From contig WPIO01000007.1 in the NCBI GenBank assembly GCA_009760855.2, positions 2,993,501 to 3,057,500 of the forward strand: 64,000 nucleotides of DNA. Reading direction: 5' to 3'. Positions 36,501 through 48,500 of this stretch are shown here, in pieces. A program made the position numbers and the translations under genes. Under the pieces are notes generated by a model. It saw nothing but the letters and a program-made list of their open reading frames with translations, was not told the DNA's origin and did not search any database. The stretch's first letter is position 1. Each line of letters begins with the position of its first letter. This DNA comes from Cristatella mucedo. Lineage: Eukaryota; Bryozoa; Phylactolaemata; Cristatellidae.

Positions 36501-39500
36501 AATGAGGGGCAGAGCCTCCGTACACTGGATACGAATAAGCTGACGGCGTAATTGAATGAATATAATAGGCTTTCCTTCTACCACCTTCTAGCACTCGCGG
36601 CTCCTTGACAGGCCGTCAGAGGTATGTCAGCGGAGACCAACCAGTTGCAGCGTGTAGTGTTCGCGGAGGACACAGTCGTCTCGCTGTCCGGAACCGGAAG
36701 CAAGTGCGGACGCCGGAGATTCTAGACGCCCCCGCCATTGTATCGCGCTACCGGCGCAGCCAGCGAGCAATTGAATTCACTTCAGCCGCAGCTGCAGCAT
36801 CCGATACACTGCCTCTATGCACAGCCCCGACACTCCTCGTCTCTTCAACACTGTAAGCTCTTGCAGGAAGCTCCAAGCAACGTCTGCCGTAGATTTCGTC
36901 GTGCAATGCTAGGGCGCCACGTATTCACGCCGAAACAACTCTAGAACACGGCACTCTCGCTAGCGATGCGTTTGGCGCCGCTTCCGCCGACTCGGAAGCG
37001 GACCGGAAGCCGCGTGGCCTTTTCGAGGGCTCCGTGGGCCTGCCCCACTCGACAGTCATTCGATACCCGTGGCTTTGAGGACCTACCTAAGCAGTGAGAC
37101 TCTTCCGCTCACGACAGAATGCCGCCGCATCAGTCGTCTTTCCACTACGTACGAGACCTCGGCAGCTCGAAGTGACAAAGCAGCAGCAGCGGCGGCGGCG
37201 GCAGCAGAAGCAGCGGAAGCGGATGCGGAGACCGGACGAGAGCTGCGCGCTCTCTTCTCTGTTAAAGCCATCTTCTCAGACTCGCCTCGTGGACGCGCCT
37301 CAGTTCATTGTCAAGTGAGAGGTCTCGCCGTAGGTCAAGGGAGCAGGGACGAGCAGCGACTGGTGCGTGATTTATTTGAGAAGACTGGCTACAATCCTCT
37401 CGTGCGACCCGTGAGAAATCACACCGACGTCGTCGTTATACATTTCAGCTTAGTTCTCTTTCAAGTAGTCACTGTGGTAAGTGACCGCGCGGCCGCGGTG
37501 AGAGCTGCGCGGTGAACGTACTGAGGCGGATGGCGAACTCGACACTCGGCGAAAAGAGGACGCCGCACACGGCGCTGCGCGTCGTCTGACGACGCGCAGC
37601 GCCGTGTGCGGCGTCTCGCCTCCATCGCTGCGCTCTCGAAAAACGTCCCTCGTCCCTAAGCAGCGTGCAGTATTCGCTACCTTATTATTACAGGAGGAAA
37701 GAAATCAGATTATGAAGACAAACAACTGGCTTCGCATGGTAAGCCGTCCTGAGAACTTTCGCAATGGATTGCAGCGGCGCATTGCCCGCGAAACTTCGCG
37801 AATCGGCCGACATGCGAAAAATATTCGACGCTACACGGATTAGTCTGCGGTAACCTGGGTCGTGGAGCGGTCGGTGCTTTTGCCCCCCGCCCCCGCCCCC
37901 GCCCCCAAGCCCGAGTCCTACGCCGTCGGCGCAGGCCAATTCTTGTTGCCTTGCATTTTATTTGTACTTATCGACCGAGCCATCCAACGTGTCCGGGCGT
38001 GTCCTATTGCGCCTCTGTTTCGGATGAGTGGGCGCGGCTGGCTTGCCGAAAGCAAAACCCTTCACGGGAGAGTTATTTCGTAGTCTCATCGAAGCTTGTA
38101 GTTTTAAATGAAAATCCCCGCAAAGACCGCGGGCACACGGAATATATTGGGGAAACTGGCTATTCCTGTGAGCTCGCCGGGAGGAGGAGGAGGAGGAGGA
38201 ATGCCGGAGGCTCACTGTCCAACACACTCCGTAGAGCGAGCACGGATGTGGCTCTTCCCTTTTTTTGTGTCACCGAAGCCGTGGAAAACTTTCTGAAAGC
38301 TATGTATCCATTCCACAGGAAATTCTCACGAGCACCTAATAATAATAATAATAATAATAATAATACACTTGATGCAGCACTCTCAGAGAACGCAATCTCT
38401 TTCTAGGGACTTTGCATTTGCTGCAAAGGAAGCACAATCGAATGGTGAGTGGTAGCGTGCCCAATAAACAACAATAATATTACGGTTAGGGGTGACATGC
38501 ACGTAATTACAAATCTTGATGCAATCATTATACTACATTTAATTGAAAATAGATTGTCTCATAAAGAACCTGTATGTCAAAATATCAGATCAAATTAGGG
38601 TACCCTAGTCGGAGGAGCCCTGCCGGGGCGGCGGCGGCGGCGGCAGAGGGGGGGGCTACCCGCAATTCCCGGTTCAGGAACAGAGACCGCACGGCATCCG
38701 AGCCGGAAATGAATCGCTGCCGCCGAAATGCCTTCGCTTCTTTCGCACACATTAACAAAAATAATAATTACGTCTTTTACAAAGCACCCTACGATAATTT
38801 GATATCTAATCTGGCGCTTTTCAGCTCGCTGAAAGAGAAGCAATCACCAATAGTTAGTTGAAAAGCATGATTAGACAAGCAGGCAAAAGCTCGGCGAGTA
38901 CATTAATAATAATAATAATAATAATGTACTTGATAAAGCGCCCTCAGATAACTTAATCTCTTTCTAGGCGCTTTACATTTGCGGCAGAGGGAAATGCAAT
39001 TGAATGGTGAGTAATACCGTGCTTGATAAGCAAGCAAAATGAATAACATGGTTAGGGGTGACATGCACAGGGTCAGCATGCAAATGTGGTTAGTGGCAGC
39101 ATGCACAGTGTCAGCACCCATAAGCACATGAAGGACGAATCACAGGAACCACTAAATGCTGTCCTAAATAGGTGTGTCTTTAAGTTCTTTTTAAATGCGG
39201 TCAGGTCAGGGGATGTTCTGACGCAGGTCGGGAGGGAGTTCCAGGCTTTGGGAGCATATGAACTAAATGCACGGTCTCCAAAGGATTTAAGGTTTGTACG
39301 AGGTATTTCTAGACTGTTGGATTCCGAAAAGCGAGTGGTACGATGCTTGGCCTGATGGGGGAGTATTTCGGAGAGATAGGCTGGAGCCATAGAATGAAGG
39401 GACCTAAAAGTGAGCGACAAAACCTTGAAGTCAATCCGTTGCTTGACTGGTAGCCAGTTCAGGTCGGCGAGAAGTGGAGTAATGTGGCAACTGCGACGCT

Positions 39501-42500
39501 CACGACAGACAAGCCTAGCTGCAGAGTTTTGCACAAGCTGCAATCGCCTGATCGCACATGCTGGTAGGCCAGTAAGCAGTGAGTTGCAGAATTCGAGACG
39601 AGATGTCACGAATGCATAGACCAACTTGGACGTGGTATCCTTATCTAAACAAGCCTGAATTTTAGCAATGTTATGAAGCTGAAAATAGGCAGATTTGACT
39701 GTGGAGCTGATATGGTCGTCTAACGAGAGGTCGCTTTGGGCATTCATCTCAGCTGTCTCGTCGGACCAGCGGTCGGTAACATGCACTTAAATCATGCACA
39801 CACAAGTCGAGTACAGAGGAAAGAATTTCGTCTACGTATGCTCCCAAAGCCTGGAACTCCTACCGACCTGCGTTAGAACATCCCCTGACCTGACCGCATT
39901 TAAAAAGAACTTAAAAACACACCTATTTAGGACAACATTTAGTGGGTTCCTATGACTCTTCCTTCATGTGCTTATGCGTGCTGACACTGTGCATGCTGCC
40001 ACTAACCATATTGGCATGCTGACCCTGTGCATGTCACCCCTAACCATGTTATTCATTTTGCTTGTTTATCAAGCATGATATTACTCACCATTCAATTGCA
40101 TTTCCCTTTGCAGCAAATGTAAAGCGCCTAGAGAGAGATTGAGTTCTCTGAGGGTGCTTTATCAAGTGAATTATTATTATTATTATTATTATTATGTCTA
40201 GTGAGAAAGCGCTAGGAAAGCGCTGGCCGCTCTCATCCCTCTCATTCCCGCGCACGGTTTTATGACGCAGAAATACACATTTAAATCGTACTCGGAGCGA
40301 ATGCTGTGCAGAAACGCGGAGGTAGTTTGTTGGCTTCTTTTACAATGTCGTCAAATCGGTAGATGACGCGATACCAGTCGCTAGTGGGCTCCAAGCTTTG
40401 AGAGCAGTAATACTTCAGTTTCGGTTGCCAATGGATTTAAAGCTAGATAGGGCTATCAGCAACGGCGGGGCCATATGGCGGGGCGGGGGGGGGCAATTCT
40501 CCACCTGGACCGAGGGAAGTACCTGCGTATATCCCGGGGGAAATTTTCCTCGGGCTTAGGGGGTGCAAGGGACCCTTTCATCCTTCTCCCTCCCCAATCT
40601 GAACCCTTGCCCCCACCAGAAAATCCGGGCTCCGCCCCTGGGGCACAAGTAATCGACCACAGAGGCAGGAGAGCGTATGTTGGAATACATGCACAATCAA
40701 GTGCACGATCATAACAGAATTATTTTGTACATACTTTCTCATTGAAATTGTATTACCTGTCTTTACCCAAATGAAATAATATCAGGAAATTTGTTTTGAA
40801 CAGAAATGACGTTTTTTATTGTTTAATTTTCCCATGATACTAATAATAAGAATACATTTGAATAGCACCTTCAGAGAACCTAATCTCTTTCTAGTCACTT
40901 TCCATTTGCTTAAAGGAAGTATGACCAAATTATTGCTGGTAACATGGCTGTTATGCTTGCTGACAACAAGCATAACGTGGCTGAACCTCAGGGATTTGCT
41001 AACTAGCCTTGCATATTCATCACCAGCTGCAATGGCACGGCGGCTTTTTTGTTAGCCCAGCCGAAATGGATTTGCAATAATCCAGCATAGAAAATACCAG
41101 GGTAGCTATCCAGATTTGTAGGCAAGCCACCCCGGTAGATAGTCCCTAATCTTAGACAGGAATCGGACGTGGTGGCTAGCTGTATAGGCGGTCGCCTTAA
41201 TGAAACTTTAAAACCAGGCATTTTTTCAAAGACAGCACCTAAATTTCGAGCACATTGTGACGGTCAAACAAAAGCGTGACCTACTAGAAGAGCAGGGTCT
41301 CATAGAGCAGCCGCAAGCTCGGGGTGTCTTGTGGGTAGGAGTTTGGTTTTTCGTCACTTAGTTCAAGGAGGTTTTCGGAGACTCGTGACCGGATTATTGC
41401 AAGGCAGGTAATTAGTCGTCATTGTAGATTCCGATGGTTTAAGAAAAAAAAGCAGCCGGGAGTAGTCAGCGTAAGATGGCAGCCGATCCCATGGATCTGA
41501 GTCACTTTTCCCAGAGGTTCGGATCAAATTGAGAACAGCAAAAGACTGAGAACAGAACCTTGCGGAACTCGACGTGTGACCAGTCTGGTAGATGAGACTT
41601 GACCACACTCGATACTATACTGATTGAATACAATTAGAAAAGTACGATTTAAACGATGCCAGTGCCTCGTCTGCCAGACCGATGTAATGTATCTCAGCAA
41701 GTAACTCCACAAAGCCACAAACACTATGTAGATGTTACGCAGGAGAGTTTTGCATAGCGCACTCACAGCCTAAGTGGCTTTCGGTACGCATTCGGTAGCC
41801 AACAGACTTCATCTCACGCAACAAAGAGAAAGTTAGAAGCATAGCAGAGTCAGGAGAGCAGTTGAGGTAGTGAGTAGCGTGGAAGTAGCAGCCCAGGACC
41901 GTTGAAAAGGATGAACCATAGTCAGCAGCAGGAGAGTAGTTGTTGCGTGAGAAATGTGAAAGCCAGTTCCACAGTCTAGGTAGGGGCTGCAGACCTAAGG
42001 CTGCTGTCGCCAACGGTCTTTAAGCGGAGGAATGAAGCAACTCATTTATTGTCCATACAAGACCTGGGGGCGCGAAGAGGCTGAAACTGGTGCAGCATCG
42101 ATCGCTGTCCTCAATTGATAAAGTAGGATATCGTGATCAATACCGTCGAACGAAGCTGACAGATCCAACAAGACCATGGCAGTTTTGCATAGCAAGTCGT
42201 TCTTTACACAAAGGAGAGCAGTTTCACAGCTTTGTTCCTTAAATTTGGAATGAAATTTTTTGGACAAGGTATTATTTTTTCAGTGTGTGATAGAAAGCTT
42301 ATTAGCTGCAATCTTTTCGAGAATCGTGGACAAAAAAAGGTGGCTCGCTCATAAAATCGTTTGTCACTTCTATGCTGACTGTACCCACCTCTACTTGTCG
42401 TTTAATATATCGGAATCGGCTGCAGCTACTGATAAACTCGATACCCACTTTGCAGGCATTAGATCAAAGAAGTCGAAAAACTTTCTCCTGCTGGACGATG

Positions 42501-45500
42501 ATGAAACCGAGCTCCTAGGCATAGGATACGCTAAGCATATGCTAGGCGAGGACACTTGGATCTTGTAATTGGTGGTGCTACTGTGAGGCTGTCATCGTGT
42601 GCTCATGATTTAGGTGTCTTCTCGATAACATTTTGACATCATTAGCTTCACTCGGAAGCCACGGCTACTTCTCATCTTCGATACCATATAATAGTAATAG
42701 TAATAATAATAACGCACTTGATAAAGCACCCTTAAAGGAGTTGATCTCTTTCTGGGCGCTTTACATTTGCTGCAAAGGAAACACGATCGAATTGTTAGTG
42801 GTAGCATGCTTGATAAACAACAAGAATAAAATGATTAGGGGTGACATACGCAAAGTCAGCATGCAAATGTGGTTAGTGGCAGCATGCACAGTGTCAGCAC
42901 GCATAAGCACATAAAGGTCGAATCCCAGGGACCGCTAAATGCCGTACTAAATAGGTGCGTTTTTAATTTCTTTTTTAATGTTTTCAAGTCAGAGGACGTC
43001 GCGACGTAAGTCGGGAGTGAGTTCCGGGCCTTGGGAGAATACGAACTACATAACAAGCCGAATTGTATGTTATGTAGTTGAAAGTAGGCAGACTTGACTG
43101 TGGAGCTGATGTGGTCGTCTATCGAAAGGTCACTTTGGATCAAGACACCTAGATTTTGTGCTGATTCAACATGAGACATACTGGCAGAGCCGATTTTGAG
43201 CGTTAACCTTTCCAATTTCTGAATCACACTTGGTCTGCCCATAACTAGTAGGTTGTTTGTATTATCATTCAACTTAAGAAAATTTCTGCCATCCATGTGC
43301 GGATGTCATCTATACATTCAGCAAGGGAGTTGAGAGAATTTGACGTTCTAGAGGGCTGAGAGGGATCAAAGCAAAGATACAACTGAGTTTCATCAGCAAA
43401 AAAAGTGAAAGCCTTGATTGTGCTTGGCAATCACACCGGCACGAGGAAACATGCAAACCATGAAAAGAACAGAACCAAACACGGAATCCTGAGTTACCCT
43501 ATATTTCAGAGGTTCCCGGATGATCTTCGCCCATTTACGTCAATACTGTGGAGTCTCCCACTGAGATAGGACCTGAACCATTGCAAGGTAGTGCCAGTAA
43601 TGCCCAGGTGAGATGAGAGGCGCTCAAGAAGGACTTGGTGATCGATAGTATCAACAGCTGCCAAAATATCGAGCAAAACAAGCAGAGATACTCTACATAA
43701 GTCTGTATTCCTAAGTAGGTCATTGTACACCCGAAGCAATGCTGACTCTGGCGATTTGGAAAGATTGGAGGCTGCCTACCGCGACGGCTGATGAAAACGC
43801 TTACTAGCTCCCTAATTATGTCTGGACTGAGCAATCGTAATTTTGTTTTGGCTGGGCTACCAGAAAGAGCCATTGTGCCTGTTTGGCCAGCAACGGTAAT
43901 ATCTGCAAGGCTGGCCAACCAATTTAACATGTTGAGCCACGCATTCCTTTGCTGTAGTAAACAGCGATGGCTGCCGGATGATCAACGGATACAGAGCCAA
44001 ATTCTTACTATGACTCACAAGGTCCACCAAGGCTTGGTTCTGCGTACCTACCTAAACCGCTGCACTAATGTCAGCCTCCTCGTGCTCTCGCTCTCAACTC
44101 TTCTATGGAAAATAAATTAGCTGTACCATTCGTTCGCCTAAAGACCGCTGGCGGCTGAAGCTTTTTTTCTGTAGGTGCTCCTGTGCGGAGCTCACTTTCG
44201 TAACTATTCGCCCGCAACGTCTCTCCCGCTGCCGACTGTAGCATGTCTTTTTAGCCGTCCTGAACTACTACTTGTATGCTACTTCCTTCCTTGATTGTCC
44301 TTGTCCTCCTGACTCAGCTAATATTTGTTCAGATTCATAGATTTCTTATAAACTTCTTTCTGCACAGCGGTGAAAATAACATTAGTCGCCATTGCAACGA
44401 GAAAGGTGTCCAGAAGTATTCAGTTCCATTGAAACCATTTCCCTCCCGCCACCATATTAAATCTCAGCAGAGATAAAAAATTTCAGCAGAGACCGCATCC
44501 TTACTTTTTCAACGCAGCAGCTAAGTGACCCTCCCGTAGGGAAAGCACTGTAGATGTGTAACTACTTTCAGCACGTTCAGCTTCTCGCTCTGTGGGCAAC
44601 TATCCGCTGAGACCTCAAAACGAGTGCAATGTGAGCAGCGGTTAGCACGGGGACCGTGGGTGCGTTCTTTTCCAAAGAAAATTAAAGAAGTGCGCCTTTT
44701 AGCGTCTGTCGCATAGCGATTGCAAGAGAAGGCCATGCTCACATTATTCTTCGCCTCGGGGACAAAGAAGAATTTTTAAAAGAAAAACACTGTTATTCTC
44801 ATCGTCACTCTATTTAGTAACTGCTTCATGTGCCGGAGCTGCATTAAAGATTTGCGGTAAAAGTATAAGCATGCAGCAAGCGTTTCTAAATATCCCTGAA
44901 GCCATCCTAGACTGAGGGCTGCACGGGCAGTGCAACGGACCTTGGTCTTGGTCATCGAAAGTCGAGATGGGCTCATTTTTAGGTGTGGACCGACTACCAG
45001 CTGCGGTGGAGCCCGGAAGACTACGGCGGGATCAGCGTCATCAGACTGCCATGTACCCACGTCTGGAGACCTGATATTGTGCTGCTAAACAAGTGAGCGT
45101 AGGCCCGCGCGCGTAGCCTCAGACAAGCTCTGATTAACTCCCGTTGCGATTGATTATGTTTCTATGTGCTCAGCACGTGCTTATCAAGCCATGCTTGGTA
45201 TTTGGTAAAATCTGTCTGACGTCACGTCAAGAAAACTCAAGCTGCTTATCACTTGACATCAACAAAACTCGTGCCAATAACATGCCATCTTTCTTTTTCT
45301 AAGCCAAAAGTGTATTGCGACAGTCTTCAATAGCCACGAGCTAACGCTAGGGACACGCCCATGGCCAATCAAAATCAGGCCGGTGCCTCTGCTTTGGCGA
45401 ACAGGCGAGATCTGTGCAGCGCTGATTGCTAGACTCGTCAACTCACCATTGTGTCCACCATTTTGAGGCTCGGACTATATTTCTAACGTCCACGCACTGA

Positions 45501-48500
45501 AATAATATCGCCCTAATTTCGCTCGCTGACTTCTCTTGTTTAGGGGCTTGCTTAGACAGGGATACTAACATCAAAACTGGTATAGTATTTGTTACATTCC
45601 GTCTCGACTACTGTAACTCACTGCTTGCTTGTCTACCGGCCTGTTCAATCAGGCACTCACAGGTGGTGTACAACTTGGCTTGTCTGTAGTGAGATCCACA
45701 TTTACCACATCACACTACTTCCCGCCGACCTGCACTGGCTCACAGGGAAGCAGCGCATCTACTTTAAGGTTCTGTCACTTACTTGTAGGTCGCTTCATTC
45801 TCTGGCACTAGCCTAATTATCGGAACCATTCCCTCACCAGGTAAAGAATCATACAACCCGCTGTTCTTGAAAGACGAAGAATTGATATAGATAAATAGAA
45901 GAGCCAATATTTTTGAGCATTTTTTTCAATTTCTGAATGACACTTGGTAGGCCCATAACTGTAAACTGGTTTTATCGTTCTTCAATTTAAGAAAGTTTGC
46001 TTGCTGCCATCCATATGCGGATATGTCATCAATGTATGCAGCCATGAAGTTGAGTGAACTTGACGTGCTGGAGGGCTGGGAGGTATCAAAGCAAACGTAC
46101 AACTGAGTTTCATAAAAGTGCATTAAAGTGAATGCCTAGATTGTGCCTGGCAATCAAATCGGCAAGAGGGAGAGTATGAGCCGTGAAAAGAACAGGACCC
46201 AGCGCGGAGCCCTGAAATATACCGTACTTCAGTGATTCCTCGGATGATCTTAGCTCGTTCACATCAACGATGTGGAGTCTCCCACGGAGCTGGGACTTAA
46301 ATCATTGTAGTCCATTGCCAGTGATGCCCAGGCAAGATGAAAGGCGCTCAAGAAGGACTTGGAGATCGATAGTATCAAAATCGGCCAAAGATTGAGAAAA
46401 ACAAGCAGAGAGACTCTACCGGAATGTGCATTCATAAGAAGGTCGTTACAACTAAATACAATCAAAGTAATACTGACTCTGTGGAGTTATTAGCTCTAAA
46501 ATTAGTCTAGAACTTATTAGCTAGGTTTATTTCAGTGTGTGAGTTCAGCTGGTCTGCCACGACTTGTTTCAGTGTCTTTAATAGGAATGGTAGAAGAGAG
46601 ACTGGACGGGAATTACTCAAGTTCTCTTGGTCTCGTGTTGCTTTCTTGAGTAGTGGTCTGACTACAGCCTTTGAAAGTTGCTGGGACATGACCTGAGGCT
46701 TATTACATATTTATAATTTTAGTTATGCTCGGCAGCAACAGATCTATGCAGCGACGCGAATATGGTTTCACGTGTGCTTGAAATGTTTAGGAAATTTACC
46801 GGATTTAATTGGTTTCATAAAACTTGGCAGCTAACCTTGTCTATTTTTACCGTCGCAGCTGCCGTGCTGTATCACTTCTCGCTGACCTGATCCGGCTCCC
46901 CGTGTATATGATCTACTTACAACTAGATCTACTTACGCAGATCTACTTACGCAAGGGCGATCACCAACCGGTAACCTTCACCTTCTCATCTGATCTTTAT
47001 CGTGCTGCTCTTTATCTGGCCAACCTTCCATTCCTTGGAAATGTCGCCTCTACTTTGTGTGCACCTAAAGCCTGGAACTACGCTGATTGAAACTGCAATT
47101 ATCCCTATTTTGCTTCATTTCAGTCGAACATAAAAATATCGTGGCTCCTCACGGCATACTATTTATCCGTTTGTATCATCCTTTTCAGCGCTAATGCATG
47201 CCACAATTATATGCTTCACTACGGAGTGCCCGGAAATATTTTCAGTCTCTGAAGGTGTTATTCAAATGGTTGATTATGATTAGTATTAGTATGATTGCTG
47301 TTATCATTAGTGCTATTTTATTTTCTCCTAGTGCCGACGGCAACTACGAGGTATCCTACTGCTCGAATGTTGTACTGAACTACACCGGCGGAGTGGACTG
47401 GCTACCGCCGGCTATTTACAAAAGCTCTTGCACGATTGATGTCGAGTACTTTCCGTTCGATCAGCAGGAGTGCGAGATGAAATTCGGCTCATGGACCTAC
47501 AATCGCGACCAGGTGTCGCTCGTCGTCTTCGACAAGAGAGGCCTTTGCGAACTGAGTGACTACGTGATCAGCGGGACGTGGGATCTCATAAACTGTCCAG
47601 CGAAGATCAAGTTCGTGCCTCACAAAAAGACTGCCGAGATCACGTACACTATCATACTCAGACGCAAGACGCTATTCTACACGATAAACTTGCTGACTCC
47701 GTGCGTGCTTGTCAGCTTCCTCAGCGTGCTGACCTTTTATCTGCCGTCAGAAGCCGAGGAGAAGATCACGCTGTGCATATCCATTTTGCTAGCACTCATT
47801 GTGTTTCTGCTGCTCGTGTCGAAAAGCCTGCCGCCCACGTCGGTAACAATACCGCTTATATCCAAGTATCTCTTTTTTACCTTCGTGATGAACATTGTCA
47901 CCGTCATAGTCGCTGTCGCGCTCATTAACGTGCACTTTCGCTCTCCGGGCAAGTACAAAATGCCTCGTTGGATACGCATCACCTTCATCAGCTGGCTCCC
48001 GACGTTGCTGCTCATGAAGCGACCGGAGCACGACGCTAAGTACAAGCGCTGGAAAGAGCGAAAGCTGGCGCGAAAAATGGCGGCTGGCCTGATGAACGGC
48101 CTCGTACCGAACGAAAGCAAATCTCATGACCTTGAGAAAGCGTTCGACTTTGCCTTCCAGTCAACGAATCACCGAGGAGTTCGCCCGAGCAATGGCAGCG
48201 GCGATGGCGGCGGGCGTGGACGACCCGACAGCAATCTCTGGCAGCGGCAGCAGAGCGGAGCAACAGCTCGGCTTGAAGACGAGAAGGTGGCGAAAGTGGC
48301 CGAGGCAGTGGAATACATAACGCAGCACATCAAAACCAAGGACGACTTTGAAGAGGTAACGATCTTGCGCCCGCCGGACGCTGCAAAAAGCTCCCTACGC
48401 GGTCCATGCTCGTTAGCCTTGTCTTAGGAGCTGTCGAATTAGCGAGAGTCCAAGTCAAAGTAGTCGCTGGTGCCTCCAATTGAACGCGAAAGCAATTCGA

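Noticed and set aside
44776-45060. 94-residue minus-strand frame over exon 4
   Set aside because: It is the antisense shadow of the receptor exon.
47198-47331. Methionine-rich N terminus of the long open frame before exon 5
   Set aside because: This part is LINE 3' sequence plus intron; a clear acceptor (CTCCTAG) and phase match with exon 4 show the coding sequence starts at 47332.
48356-48427. C-terminal extension of the exon 5 frame ([10 protein letters not shown]...)
   Set aside because: It reads through a GTAACG donor; the conserved M4 sequence is on the next exon in the right phase.
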